Assembly (NCBI GenBank): GCA_963573305.1
Contig: OY754335.1
Coordinates: 15,167,501 to 15,231,500, forward strand
Direction: 5' to 3'
Origin: Pyrrhosoma nymphula
Lineage: Eukaryota; Arthropoda; Insecta; Odonata; Coenagrionidae
Length of the DNA: 64,000 nucleotides
Positions 23,823 to 35,734 of this stretch are shown here, piece by piece. Numbering within the stretch: the stretch's first letter is position 1; the number at the start of each line of letters is the position of its first letter. The translations under genes were made by a program, and so were the position numbers. A model generated the notes under the pieces. The model did no database searches and was not told where the DNA came from. It was given only the letters and a program-made list of their open reading frames with translations.

Positions 23823-25589
23823 GGTGGCGGTAAAGCTTCCTTGCTCTTTCACTTAGTAGACGAAAACGATGGAGACTTCTCCCTTGGGATTATGTAATGG
23901 CTTCCTTGCTTTTCTTCGTTCCAGGAATCCCTTTTCTGCATGAACAGTTACATAACATCATTCCTTAAAATTAAATTTCTCAATTGCACCAACTAAACTC
24001 CATAAATTACAATGAAATGCACTTAATTATTGTCTTGTATTTAAAAACTAATATTACGAGTATATACATAAACAATCAAAATTATATCCTTTTAGCGCTT
24101 ATCAAATTGGCATCAGCGTGTAATAACTATATATTTGATAATCATGCTTTGAAATCCAATGGGAATAGCAAACCATATAACTCTTTTTAGATAACATTTA
24201 TTCAATGGGATATCAAAAAATAGTAATGGCAAAGCTACCATGAAATTACATTGTCATTTATCACAGCAAAATTTGCTGTTTTCTATTTGCGAGTCTTTGA
24301 GTTGGAAAACGAAAGTCTTCTCTGTATCATTGGGAACACATAGTTTTCACTCCATACGTGTAGATTGTAGTTTTATGACATTGTTTTCTGCATTTTCACT
24401 TATTTGTTTGTTTTGGCGTTCGCAATCAAAGTTTTACACCTGAATGGCGATTATTGACAAATATTTCTCATGTAACACCGCGAACTTTTCTGCCCATGCC
24501 GCTTGCTATGACAATGTGTAATTATCAACGTTTCCATACTTTGCTTCCTAAACTATACCATCTAAGTTACTTTACAAGTAGCTTGGCAAAGGAAATATTA
24601 TTTATCTAAGAAATGTCTATAAATACTGCTGCATCTGAAATATTTCATTACTATTTCTTAAGCTCTTAAATTTCGAGTCCCAAGTATTAGTCCAAGTATT
24701 TGGTACAAATATTGTTGGCGTAGGAGTAATATCTATCTATAATTATCTCTTTTTGTGCTGTTTATCGAAAACAAAATTGTGTCTTTGGAACTGAAGCTCA
24801 TTATCCTTAAGCTTATTTTTTCCTCTGGAGGTCCATCGTTAGTAAAACATTTTAGATTATAATGAATACATATTCTAACTTCATTGAGTATCGTTACCTG
24901 TTCTTTTTTTCTGATTTGTGATAGCAATTATGATAATAATTATTCAACCACAATGAAATTAGCCAAAACTATGTGGTTGCAGTCATCGGAACAGGAAAAA
25001 CGAAAAGGGGGTTTAATTTATTTGGTAATCAACGACCTTGTTTTTTGTGAGCATGGAGATTTTCACTCAGCACCAAAATAGAGGGTTAAAAATGTTATCA
25101 CCGGCATTAATGAAAAATTTTAAGTCGTAAATTAATATACATCGTGTGCATGACGGATTCAGAATAGGTGTTCCAATGCAGATGAGCGACTGAAAGAATG
25201 TGGCAATCACGGTTAAGCTGATTTTATATTTGCGTTAGGTGTTTCGTTCTTTATGCTGACGGTTTAACAGGCTACTAAGTTATGTAGCTGTACATAAAAC
25301 ACATATGAGAAAGAAGTAAGCAAATTCCTTTCGTTTAATTTTCAGATTTCAGTGAATACTTTCAAAATTATTTTCTGTACTGCGGGAAAATATTTTATGA
25401 TACAAAGTGTGCGAACGGTTTTTATCATATGAGTATTGTAAAAGTTATCTCGGTTTTTAATAAGATAACTATAATCTTCATGGAAGTGTTTTATTTAAAC
25501 AAATAAGCTAGTGGCCAATGAAAATGGTTTATCGTACTACATATTTTAAAGCACTAATTAGCAGTCGGCCATTTTCCAAATTAAATTAA
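23823..25589. other. Upstream flank of the Gbeta gene
   Basis: Should contain the Gbeta 5' UTR and promoter (minus strand), but no TATA box, initiator or upstream exon can be assigned with confidence. The rest is AT-rich with no recognised element. Confidence 0.35.
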
Positions 25590-25829
25590 CTATATTTTTG
25601 TTTGTTCGCACACAAATTTCTTTTCTAAGTAAACACTGTTCTCGTTTACATATTCAATATTTTTTGTATCGAAAGAATTGTATTTTTTCATATCAGGATA
25701 GAAACCGTGTATTCGGGAACACTCGGGTTGATATTTAATCACAGTGTTGGTGTAGTTGTGCCGATATTGATCCTGTCTCAAATTACGCAATAGTTTGGTG
25801 ACTTGATGCGTCTCACAGAAGGTAGTGGC
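25590..25829 (-). CDS. Unassigned open segment, possible exon or relic
   Basis: Open on the minus strand from just after TAG-TAG, with TTG as the first codon and no ATG near the start. It reads LLPATTFCETHQVTKLLRNL, then IKYQPECSRIHGFYPDMKKY, ending in a stop at its left. Residue composition looks protein-like (Cys, Tyr, His, charged) but I recognise no family. It could be a spliced 3' exon, a retroelement fragment or chance. Confidence 0.2.
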   Translation of the reverse strand, partial: ATTFCETHQVTKLLRNLRQDQYRHNYTNTVIKYQPECSRIHGFYPDMKKYNSFDTKNIEYVNENSVYLEKKFVCEQTKI

Positions 25830-25899
25830 CGGAAGCAACTACTAGACCTGAGAAAGCTCCTCGAGGCTCACAATAACGTCGATTTCTTCGAAATGAGCT

Positions 25900-26700
25900 G
25901 CGCTTGAATTTTCTTTCTCTCTAGCCAACTACCAACTCTACCAGCGTTTAAAAAGGAAGCCATTTGACAGGACAAAATAGGGTACACACACTTTTCGCTA
26001 TTTCCCGCCGACTTTCTCAGCCTCCGGTGCTTCATTCAACAGGAACTGCCCACGGTGCTTCCCCACGGTGGCGGCGGTGATGACCTTCAGGCCGACGGAT
26101 AGGATCTTCCGGATCGGGACTGTCCACTTCTTCCGGATCTCTTCGAAGCTCTTCGTCTCGTAGTCTTCTCGCTTGGCGCACGCCCGGACAGTCCCTCCCC
26201 GATGTCGCAGGGGTCGCTTAATTTTGCCTCCGCTTTCCTCACTTTTTTATCTCACGGTTGCCACGGCGCCTACCTCAGCCGCCACGACCTTATCAGCATC
26301 GCCGATTAGGGAGACCCGAGCGAGCTCTCGCGCCTGCCCCGCCTTCTGTTATTATGTCGTATTATTTTTTTCTTCCGTCACGGGAGCCACCACCACTCCC
26401 TTCAGCGTCCAGCCGTGTTCTCTGCGGCGCGGACGCGGCGCTCATCTCACGGTTGAGGCTCCCCTCCGCGGCGCATGGAGGGTGGCGAGGGCGAGAGAGG
26501 CGGAGGGGACGAGGGTGGGGCCCGCATTCTTATGGGGCGGCTCAGAGAGAGAGGGGATGGAGGAACAATTAGGTTTCCATCACGTGGGCTCGGAGCTGCT
26601 GGTGGGTTAGGCGAGCCGGTGTGAGGGGTGGTGAACGTTAGAAGGTGAAGGGGTGGTATTAGTTGGAGAGTCATGTGGGGGTACGTCCCTTTACAGTCTG
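25900..26700. promoter_or_regulatory. GC/CpG-rich patch
   Basis: Abrupt shift to GC- and CpG-rich sequence with open frames on both strands. It could be a CpG-island-like promoter or a host-gene relic. No core promoter element identified. Confidence 0.25.
25998..26246 (-). CDS. Unassigned GC-rich open segment without a start codon
   Basis: Minus-strand frame bounded by TAA at 26247-26249 and TAG at 25998-26000. It contains REDYETKSFEEIRKKWTVPI, then RKILSVGLKVITAATVGKHR and GQFLLNEAPEAEKVGGK. There is no Met, so it would be a terminal exon or a broken gene. The composition is coding-like, but no family is recognised and no partner exon is clear. Base composition is much richer in GC than its surroundings. 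Confidence 0.25.
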   Translation of the reverse strand, partial: KSEESGGKIKRPLRHRGGTVRACAKREDYETKSFEEIRKKWTVPIRKILSVGLKVITAATVGKHRGQFLLNEAPEAEKVGGK

Positions 26701-27399
26701 AGCTAATCGGGGGAGAGAGGGAGGGAAAAATGTTAAAAGGGGAGAAGAAAAGTCGGTTATCATATTAAGGGTTGGAAATCGTGTTCCTATTTATCTTTTT
26801 CTCCTTCTCGCGTACGACGGGGACTAAGGGTGTGGAATGACGAGTCTTAGAGGTTACATGAGAGCAACCCGGGCAAGGCTTCAAATGTTGTGTTATTGTT
26901 TTCAGTCCTTTCGTCTGGCGCCCAGGTTTCCTACGAGAATTTTTAAGACGCCATTTCATCCCCCGAAGAGGCTCGGTCGCGTGATTACTAGCTTTCCCAG
27001 AGTCCTCGTCCCGGAGGTTGTGGCGTAAAACAGGTTTATCTCCTGGGGGATGAGTGACGTCAATGTTTTGTTATTATCCTTTTGTCATGGAGTCAATGAG
27101 GTGTCGCATCAACCTTTGATTGTGTGAGAGTACCACGGTCTACCGGACGCTCCATCTCGACCTGCAAATATATATCAAATTATGGCATACATAATTTTGT
27201 AGGCCTCACACATTCCGTGTAACATCTGAAAAATTTGCTACTTCTAAAATATATCTGCTATCGTCCAGCCAAAATATTTCAGCACCCATTTATTCGTAGT
27301 TCATGTCATGGTGATCGTTATTAATTATTAGTACTACTTATGTTTTTATTAATAAGGGTAGGCTTGGATGGACCTCTTCCATCCTGCTTCTCAATCTTA

Positions 27400-27720
27400 A
27401 AACATATTAATCCCCGCCATGTTTTCTTCAGCTCAGAATACTACTTACTACTTTGCATGTGGTCAAACATGCTAATTATTTACCTTCCTCTTCCGTGCTT
27501 TCCCAGCGATCTACATTCAAGAGTAATCTTCATCATCCCTCTGTTCTCGCGCTGTGCCATTCACATGCTCATCCTCCTCCAAATCTTTATCAGAAGCCTT
27601 CTTTCCTCCCCTACAATGTTAAATACTGATACATTTCTCTTCCTTGGCATCCTTCGAACCTCCATCCTTTTCCACACCCACATCTCTTGCTATTCAGTTC
27701 ACCCACATCTCTAGCTAGTC
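27400..27720 (-). mobile_element. Degenerate LINE 3' fragment
   Basis: The minus strand reads KRNVSVFNIVGEERRLLIKI, matching the VGEERxLLxxI tail motif seen in the other LINE pieces of this window, with stops afterwards. Confidence 0.4.
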
Positions 27721-27924
27721 TATTAACACCTAATTGGAACACCCCAAGGTACACGTTTTGTTTCCGTGCAACGCCATACACCATACGCTGTCAGCATAAT
27801 TGCTCCAACTACTTTAGTTTTTATTCTGCTGCTTTCATCTTGTTAAGACCTTTTCCTAAATAATCTAATTGTTATATTTTTCTTATAAATTTAATAATTC
27901 TCATTTTCATAAACTTATTAATCG

Positions 27925-27962
27925 ACTTTATTGTCGACCTAATCACCTTCATCAGTTCTTCA
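27925..27962 (-). repeat. Penelope-end relic (hammerhead-like)
   Basis: The minus strand reads CTGATGAAGGTGATTAGGTC followed by GACAATAAAGTCGATTAATAAG. It keeps CTGATGA and the GTCGATTAATAA tail similar to the 10.4-kb palindrome, but the GAAA core is degraded. Confidence 0.4.
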
Positions 27963-28362
27963 GCTCTCGCTTGCAGTGCTTCATTTTAACGTGCTTTTTT
28001 AGCTAAGGTCATTCCGCGCTTACTGTTGCGTGGTTACTCGTTGGAGTCGATTGGGCAATCACCCGATTTAACGAATCAAGAATTGGTGATCGAATAGGAA
28101 TCGTTGTTTTCATTGAGCCAGGACGTTGCTCTCCAAATTTCCCTCCAGCCTAACAAGTTTTACAATGCTTTTTGCACCATTTCCTGTGCACACGCGTTAG
28201 ATTTCACTAGCGATAACAGTAACTCCGACATCTACCCTCTCTCTATATCTGCCCTCTATACGCTGCTCTAACATGTGCTTTCTAGGCCATGCATGCAGGG
28301 TTGTTATAATTTAATTCGACCTGTATATATCTTTTTAAAAACAATGTAACCCGGCATAAACT

Positions 28363-28994
28363 GGGTTGTATTGGTATTTATTATTTTTACTGGTTATTTT
28401 AGGAGTTGGATTTAATGTTTCGTTTGTTTTGTTGGCTTTTGCTGATTAAATTTACAATAATTTGGATTTCCAGTTCCAAAGTTATTTTTATTACTTTGTA
28501 ACGTTCCCCTCCGAACCTCCGGTAAGCAAGGTTTCATTGCCGTCAACTCGGAGGGGTTGGACAGTTTTCGCAGCCACGTCCGACGTCCATCGGCTATGCT
28601 GCTGTCGGGTCATGCGTACGCAGTAGACGGAGTGACCCCAGGATGACGGCCTTCTGCATGCGTGCAAAATGTGATTCCGCCTGTACCACGCAGGACGGAA
28701 TACACTTGATGGTACATACTTAGCAGCGAGCCCTTAACTCTACCGAGCACATCTATGACGAGGACTACTAGTTTCACAGTGTTCGGGGTACATTTGCCGA
28801 AGCTCAAAAAGCAGGTCTTGGTAACGTCCGTTTTTCAACCTCTTTTGCATCCATGTACGTTTCAGTCGGAGCCGATTTATTTGGGTTTTATTGGTATTCA
28901 TTATTTTTACTGGTTATTTTTGGAGTTTGGTAGGATTTATCGTTTCGTTGGCTTTTGATGATAACATTTGCAATAATTTGGATTTAAAGTTCCT
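28363..28994 (+). repeat. Direct repeat pair of about 115 bp, 520 bp apart
   Basis: Copies at 28363-28477 and 28883-28994 share TATTGGTATTTATTATTTTT, ACTGGTTATTTT, GTTGGCTTTTG and ACAATAATTTGGATTT with small indels. The 400 bp between them are GC-richer, which would fit an insertion into a duplicated segment, or LTR-like ends of a relic element. No ORF supports the latter. Confidence 0.5.
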
Positions 28995-29086
28995 GTATTA
29001 TTATTAGTTTGTACATGTACACAAACATACTTTTGAGTTTCGATCTAATGAATAATGGCTCACTATTTTAGTTGACAGATTTAAAT

Positions 29087-29940
29087 AGGCTTGTGCGATG
29101 AGTCGATTAATCGAAGTCATCGACGATGATTTTAGTCATCGCGGTGCGATGACTGTAATCGATGACGATGAATGTCATCGACCATCGATATCGATGAGTC
29201 GATGAGAATCATCGATGCCAATGAGTCGATGCGAATCATCGTTGTCGATGAGAATCATCGATCCCGATGAGTCGATGAGTTGATGCGAATAATTGATGTC
29301 GATGAATCGATGAGAACCATCGATGAGGATGATCGATATCCTTATATCACTAATTTTTCTTCTTTTTTTCCATTAATTTGAACGCCTTAGATCTAAAATG
29401 TATGTATAAAGTATAAGCACCCCGGTTATTGCGCCTTGAGGACGATGGCAGGGCAACAGTGGGATGTTTGGAGTTCATTTTTTTCCTCAAGTTCGTGATA
29501 GACGATACAGGAGTTGGATACAGGATCAATCACGTTCAATCACAGTTAATACGCAGTAGCAGTGGTAGCATTGTATTCGTTGGTTGCACTGGTGCAGTTG
29601 GTATCAGCCTGAGCTAAATCGGCTAAATTCACCGAATTCACAGTCACAGTGATTTCGATTATTTAGTCTCATGCTGTGATTGCTACTTTTCAGTATCGGT
29701 GATTCAATCACAGCGATATATCGCTCATCACTACTGCACAGTTCATCGAGAGTCATCGATCATCGTAATTCATCGATCATCGACATTCATCGATCATCGA
29801 TATTCATCGATAGTCATCGATAGTCATCGATCATCGTGTACACTCTATGCGATGATCGATGACAGCCATCGTCATCGAAACATTTCGATGAAATTTTTTC
29901 ATCGAAAATCGATGACCAAAATCGGTCATCGCACAAGCCT
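29087..29940. mobile_element. hAT-like MITE with ATCGATGA-repeat arms
   Basis: 854 bp with inverted ends AGGCTTGTGCGATGA and TCATCGCACAAGCCT, flanked by the direct duplication AGATTTAAAT (29077-29086 and 29941-29950). Arms of about 250 bp consist of irregular (G)ATCGATGA / TCATCGAT units and fold on each other. The centre (29340-29700) is unique sequence without transposase. Confidence 0.8.
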
Positions 29941-30439
29941 AGATTTAAATAACTTTACTTTAAGTTATAGGATTGAAATATTTTGACATTATATCACTGT
30001 TATTAAACAAGCTATTATCATCATCATAAAGGAGAAGTGATTTGTTTAACATAATATTATATGTGCTGATATTGAGACAGTCAATATATGCAACATTATT
30101 TTTGCAATGATTTTTCACTGTACTCAAGTTTTGTTGCACTTTCTCACTGAGGCAACTAAGAGGTCATATCGTACAGTTCAGCAATGTTACAGATGCATTG
30201 GTTCTGGCAACGCTTCACAGCTAATTATTCTAATTCCAACTCCTGATTCTACTGATGTCCTTACACATCCTGCCATGTAAATCTCATTGTGGTAGTCATA
30301 AATCCTAAAATCGATTTTTTGCGAGCCTCAACTCGTTTATATTTTCAACAGCGGTTTTATTATTGTATTCCATAAATTATCATCCCTCATTCGTATGATA
30401 TTTCCCATCCACTGTCATCCTCATTCAAGATATTCTTTC

Positions 30440-30740
30440 TCATTTAAGAGGATGTGTACAGCCTGGAGATTAATGAGATGTGGGTGTAAAAATAATGGAG
30501 ATGGTGAACTATGTAGCAGGAGAACTAAAAAGGAAGTGCAAGACATGGTGGGGGAGATGAGTAGATTGGTGGTGGAGATTCTGTGAATGCAGAAAAATTG
30601 ACGGAAGGCGTATGAAGAGATGAGGACGCGCAGAAGATGGTGATATATTGGAGAACGTTTGGCAGTGTGAGCGAGAGAGGAAGGGAATAGGAATGTTTAA
30701 CAGAATTAGGAGAATAAATATAAAAAAATTAGTGTCTCCA
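30440..30740 (+). mobile_element. Degenerate LINE 3' fragment
   Basis: The plus strand reads TAWRLMRCGCKNNGDGELCS, then KEVQDMVGEMSRLVVEIL and stops, a decayed version of the W-RMRC...EEVLxMVGE motif of insect LINE tails. Confidence 0.35.
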
Positions 30741-31069
30741 TCCTTCACTACCCTGCTATTAATTGCTTTACAGCTGCTAAGTTTCTCTGGAACTCTTTCC
30801 ATCTCTTTTCTTTTAGGAATAGAATTAATTTGAAGTTTTCCACTTTTTAAACCAATAATGAATCAATTCCACCACATCTGCCGGAAGAAAACTCTATCTT
30901 TTCTTTTACTTCATTTTTACAAGATTCACAATATTTTCACTACACATTGAAATTCCTTTCATGGGACGCTATTTGAAGTGACGGGTAGTGTCGATTTCAG
31001 GGGGACCGCATGGCGGACTCGAAGTAAGAAGCTCAGCTTTCGGGGTTCTCTCCACTTCACGTTTTCCTT

Positions 31070-31115
31070 TGATGACGACAATTTCGCCAGCCATCCTGCT
31101 GGCGTCTTGAGGTCA
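31070..31115 (-). repeat. Penelope-end relic (hammerhead-like)
   Basis: The minus strand reads CTCAAGACGCCAGC, loop AGGAT, then GGCTGGCGAAATTGTCGTC. It keeps a strong GCCAGC/GGCTGGC stem, GAAA and a GTC triplet. Only the CTGANGA box is mutated (CTCAAGA). Confidence 0.5.
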
Positions 31116-31429
31116 GAAGTCCTGAACTGAATACGCCTGCAAAATAACCAGTCATCCTAAATATTGCAGTCATTTCTAGACTTATTAGAAAATAAATGCG
31201 AAAAATACGGGATGGAGGTTAATCATGTAAGAACTAAATTAATTAGGTTTTCTAAGACTAAGAAAGCGAGGTTGATTATTAAAAGTGGAAGAGCACAAAC
31301 TGGAGTAACTCATTCGCCTTAGTATATTTGAGGAAAAATGGTAGATTAGTGAGTATGGCGGAGAATAGCGTCAGAGAAAGATGTAGGTACCTACTATCGA
31401 AGACAACGTATGACGGTGATTTTGTGTAA

Positions 31430-31760
31430 ACATGTTAAGGAAAGGTTGGTGAATAGTCAAAAGGGGAGCTCTGTGGTCCAATAACCGGGACACCGAGGAT
31501 AAGAGGAGATTAAATCGGTGGCGCTTGGAATTAGGGTTTGGAAGAAAGGTTTAATTGAACGAAAGTAGAAACAAATGACGAAGTGCTATTGAGGTGGTGA
31601 GAGGGGAAAGGAAGGTGGTGGAGGCAATTAAAAGGAGGAACAAGTGATAAGGGGGGAGTGATTCTACTGACCATGATGAAGGAGAGATGTTGAGTTTGCC
31701 GGGGAGCGAGAGAAAGAGGATCGGTCTCATGGAGAGAATGGAGAGATGCCATTGAAACCC
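31430..31760 (+). mobile_element. Degenerate LINE 3' fragment
   Basis: Purine-rich strand with EVLRWWRGERKVVEAIKRRN-like translation, then the SLPGSERKRIGLMERMERCH tail. It resembles the 3' end following 34950-35219, with several stops. Confidence 0.4.
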
Positions 31761-31998
31761 CTTCAAGATTTGACGTATTTGGTAGGAGAGGGGTACCACG
31801 GGTTTATGCACTGGTTGAAGAGGTGACCAGACCCCGTGCAATCATATTCGGGTTATTCCCTAAAGAGTTACTCACTACTCCTTCAAAACACCATCCAGCT
31901 AACTCGAATTTTGCGGATTCGCAACACGCCTTATGAATAGATATCATTTAACCAACGACTAAACAAATGGCTTTTGGCTTCACTATGTGGAAATATTT

Positions 31999-32135
31999 CA
32001 TTGTAAAAAGAAATAAAATCTTTAAACAGTATTTATTTACACAAATGTTCTTGGATCGTTGAAATCTTAAGCGGTGTAAATAAATTTGCGTGAATAAATA
32101 CTATTTAAAAATTTTTATCTCTTTTTATAACCAAT
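31999..32135. repeat. Small foldback element
   Basis: Inverted arms: TAAAAAGAAATAAAATCTTT with AGTATTTATTTACACAAAT on the left pair with ATTTGCGTGAATAAATACT and TTTTTATCTCTTTTTATAA on the right. The spacer includes GATCGTTGAAATC, another GAAA-bearing loop. No flanking duplication found. Confidence 0.5.
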
Positions 32136-32241
32136 GGTCTTCAGAAATGCCGCAGTTTTTTTAGGAATACAATAGTCTTGATCTATTTACCAATCTTAAT
32201 TTATGATTACCAAATCGTTGAAAATTCGGCAGTGATTATAA

Positions 32242-32279
32242 TTATGGATGTCGAAATGTTTTCATTTCGACATCCATAA
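32242..32279. repeat. Perfect 17-bp hairpin
   Basis: TTATGGATGTCGAAATG, loop TTTT, then its exact reverse complement. It contains CGAAATG on both strands. Confidence 0.7.
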
Positions 32280-32384
32280 GTAAGTACACTTCCATTAACT
32301 ATTCATAGTCATAATCTTCCTTGCGAGTTAGGAAGCGCTTCATTTAGCATATGCTTGGAGCATGTTAATAAATAGCGGTGAAGC

Positions 32385-32740
32385 TAAGAGGTTACAGCAA
32401 CTGATAAGAACATTGGAAGCAATGACTGTGTGGTTTTATCAAAGAGTTCTAAAGATCAAATGAAGGAAATTATCTACATATAACAAGTATTGCAAAGAGT
32501 TGTGGATAAAAGATATTAGAAAAGAAAAATCTCTGCGAAGTAGAAGAAAAGTAATTCAACACATTCTGGGATAAAATATTCTCCTGAAACAATAATTGAA
32601 GAAGCAACGAGTAGGAAGAATTATGAAGGAAGTCCAAGGTAAAAGCATATTATGAGAGATGTTAAAATAAAGAGCTATGAAGGAATAAAACTGTTATCTG
32701 AATGGAGTGGACTAAGTGGAGAGCTGTAGCAAACTAATCT
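32385..32740 (+). mobile_element. Degenerate RTE/jockey-like LINE 3' fragment
   Basis: The broken plus-strand translation gives LEAMTVWFYQRVLKIK (compare LEAxExWFYRRMLKIxW in insect LINEs), later HIMRDVKIKSYEGIKLLSEW. The 3' part parallels the copy at 40770-40890. Confidence 0.5.
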
Positions 32741-34324
32741 TCAAATTGTTTACATACTGTCTGTACAAAACCGCCAATGAAATTCTCTATCTTCATAAAA
32801 AAACGAATTTAATGCAGTGAAATTCATCTGAAAGCCTTTCTTATTTCTACATTTATTGGAATGAGTATAATACTGTCGCCTTGGATCCACTTTAACTTAA
32901 TTTTATTTGAAAAAAGTACGATTTTCCGGTTTTAAAATCCAATTGCCCTTGTTTGAGCGCTAGATATTCCGTTATTTTTCGTCCTGCTTGCATCCAATTA
33001 TGAAGTGAGGAGGCAAGATTTATATTAAACAGTTTACAGGAAACAATTTATTTTCTTCCAAATAATTTCACAAGTTTTTTCAAAGTGTGAAACTCCGCTA
33101 ACTTCGAAGCGAATGACTCGATTGCACCTTAAGTGGGACCGTTGTATGACCTCGAACGTCAGCTTTACGGATAATTAGAAAAGTTTCGTTAAATAATGCT
33201 AGTATTGCCAATATTGATTTTTATTTATCTTATTTTTTAGTGATAAGCATAGCTTACAATCTAGCAGGAGATTTTTTTAACATATAGCTGATGATGATTC
33301 CTATCATAATTATAAATGAAAAGTAAACTCTTAATTTACTCGAGGCAAATGAAATTAAACAAGGTCATCATGAAGTCGCATAGGCCCTAGAACTACGCGC
33401 CCATGTATTTCTCTTATTATTAATTAATTTGGGTAGAACGCTTGCAGAAATATGACATCAGTAATGTACTGTTAATGTAATGAAATGCTTTCCAAAGGTT
33501 TCAATACCTTCTCATATCCTTCGTTGGCTCCTAAAAGCATTATTCTCCTATGTGTCTCTTGCGTCTTTCCAAACTGTTTAATACGGTTTCATTCCTTTTG
33601 AAAGTTACCTATTGATTGCTGCATTATCACTTTGCACATATAATTTATTTCTAGCCGACTTCGAGCATCGATAATTTCCAGAGACAAAAGTATTCGTTAT
33701 ACCACAGCTACTTTTTGTTTTGCTGCCTTTTATCTAACTGAACGCTTGATATTTAATATGTGTTTTAATATAATCGCAACCGTCTGATGACTAAAACCGA
33801 CTTGTTTTTAGCACTCGCAAGAAATATATGCGCTGAGGCTACGCCGAGTTAATAAATATAACTGCTGAAAATATTTTGTGGAGTCATAATTACATTTCAA
33901 TTTCATGATATTCCGACGAATATTTTTGTGCTTTTAGGAGTTAAAACTCCTAAAATATTTTTCATTTCCATTATAATTCTTTTGCCTATTGGTAAAAATT
34001 CATGACACGTGACTATTACATGGCAGTATGGTGAGAGAGTTCTATTATGTCACATATTGTATTTTTCTCAAGGTCTTCTCAAATGTGTCAACTGTAAAGA
34101 TAAGGCACGAGAAGAGCCTACGTGAGGATGGTCATGCCTTGACTCAGGCTAAAATATCCAAGTGCCACGCATTTGAATTTTTTTCTGAGCAAACTCTTAC
34201 CCAAAAACAAATACCAATTGAATGTGAAAGAACAATGTCTGGAAAATATTCATACCGATGGTATTTAGGTTTAGAGTGTTTAAGCCCACAATAAGATATA
34301 AATAATTTTTGCTACGCCTTAAAC

Positions 34325-34372
34325 TAGTTTGTCTGAAGAAGAAGAATATATGTTCCGAAAATATTCAGGTGG
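34325..34372 (+). repeat. Penelope-end relic (hammerhead-like)
   Basis: The plus strand reads CTGAAGAAGAAGAATATATG, then TTCCGAAAATATTCAGGTGG. CTGANGA and GAAA are both kept, with a GAA/TTC stem between them. Confidence 0.45.
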
Positions 34373-34689
34373 TGTTAAATCAACATTTTGGATGTGTCGC
34401 GGGATTCTTCATTTTTAAGGAATTAATTAAATAGGCGGATAACTGAAAATAAAATGAGGCTTAGAGCTCAAGAAATACAATTTTGGGATTGATGACAAAT
34501 GATGATGACCGCCTTTTTCCTTGTTGATTTAATTAAAGAGCAAAATATAAATTTCTGCAATTTCCATAGGTTTATTATATGCTCTAATTTGCAGCTTTTA
34601 TTCACATCATCGTAGGGTATTGCAGAAGCTGTTTTTGGACAGTCCCTAACTTCCATTTTTCGGGTCCATCTGTAACTTCCCTTCCCGTG

Positions 34690-34905
34690 GTTGGCCTTTA
34701 ATGGCCTGCTGTCAACTCTCTAATACATTCTGCCTCCTCTAAATTCATTTCCTCTTCATTCATCTTCTGAGCTTATCAAGTGTTCTCCCTCTTATCACCC
34801 CTCTTATCACCCTTTTCAACACTCTCAATACGTTCTCCATACACTTCTTCTGTATCCTCTGAATCTGCACAGCTAAATTCATTTTCTCTTCCGATAAATT
34901 GTTGG
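34690..34905 (-). mobile_element. Possible LINE fragment, minus orientation
   Basis: Pyrimidine-rich on the plus strand. The minus strand resembles the purine-rich tails of the neighbouring LINE pieces (VYGERIESVEKGDKR), ending near AGGCCATTAAAGGCCAACCA. It abuts a plus-strand LINE piece, giving an inverted arrangement. Confidence 0.3.
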
Positions 34906-34929
34906 GCCACATCAACTAGCGGAAGAAGC

Positions 34930-35330
34930 GTTAAGGATTAGGAGGGACCTTGGGTAAGGATATAAAGAAGAGGCTGGCGAAGAGTTTAATAAGGGGTGTA
35001 GCATTATATGGTGCATACACATGGACTCTGAGAAAGAAAGACGAGAGTAGGCTGAAGGAGTTCGAGATTTGGGTGTGGAGGTGGATGGAGAAGATGCGGT
35101 GGACGGAAAGGAAGACAAATGAGGAAGTGCTTGGTATGGTTGGTAAAAAAGGGAAGGATGATATTAGGAAGAGTCAGAGTTGGTGGTTGGAAGAGGTAAT
35201 GAGAGGCCTGGGTTGCTGAAGGCCGTGATATAGGGAAGGATGTTGAGTAAGCGGGGAAGGGAGAAATTTGGCTTTATGGACGGGATGAAGAGAGGTAGGA
35301 CGTATACTTAGTTGAAGAAAGAAATTATGT
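34930..35330 (+). mobile_element. LINE reverse-transcriptase C-terminal fragment
   Basis: Open over 34950-35219: KRLAKSLIRGVALYGAYTWT, LRKKDESRLKEFEIWVWRWM, EKMRWTERKTNEEVLGMVGK. This is the conserved thumb/C-terminal segment of jockey- or CR1-like insect LINEs (ALYGxETWTLxKxDExRLxAFExWxWRRM). It is 5'-truncated, as is usual after incomplete reverse transcription, and downstream sequence is degenerate. Confidence 0.75.
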
Positions 35331-35734
35331 AGGTAGATGGAGGTCTGCGCCTGTAAAACATTTAGGTATAGGATTTTTACTCCCCTTCCTAGCTTACCTA
35401 CCTACCTAGCTTAACCGGTAGGTTACCCTAATAATAATGATCCATTATTTTGACATGATCCGCGAAATCGCCATGGAGGTATACTTTCCATTTGTGTCAA
35501 TCAATCTTTTGCACTCCGCTCATGGGCAATGGAAAGCGGAGGTGGAAGGGTGAATACAACTACATAATTGGGTGTAAATATAGCCGCCCGTAATGGGATG
35601 ATGAGACGGGGAATGCCTCCGGCTTCCTCTGTCCGCGCTGAAAGCCTGCCTGCTCCCGGTGAAGGTACGGAGCGAGCGCGCGGCCCCCTCCGCATTCACT
35701 CTTTCCTGACTTTCTCTCGCGGCTTGAGGGGATC

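Noticed and set aside
26173..26610. 145-codon plus-strand open frame in the GC-rich patch
   Set aside because: Ser/Arg/Ala-rich, with other frames and the opposite strand also open, no domain and no Kozak or splice support. Open frames are expected in GC-rich non-coding DNA.
29100..29330. CRISPR-like array of ATCGATGA repeats
   Set aside because: Eukaryotic context, no constant repeat length or unique spacers, and the repeats are the arms of a MITE with inverted ends and target duplication.
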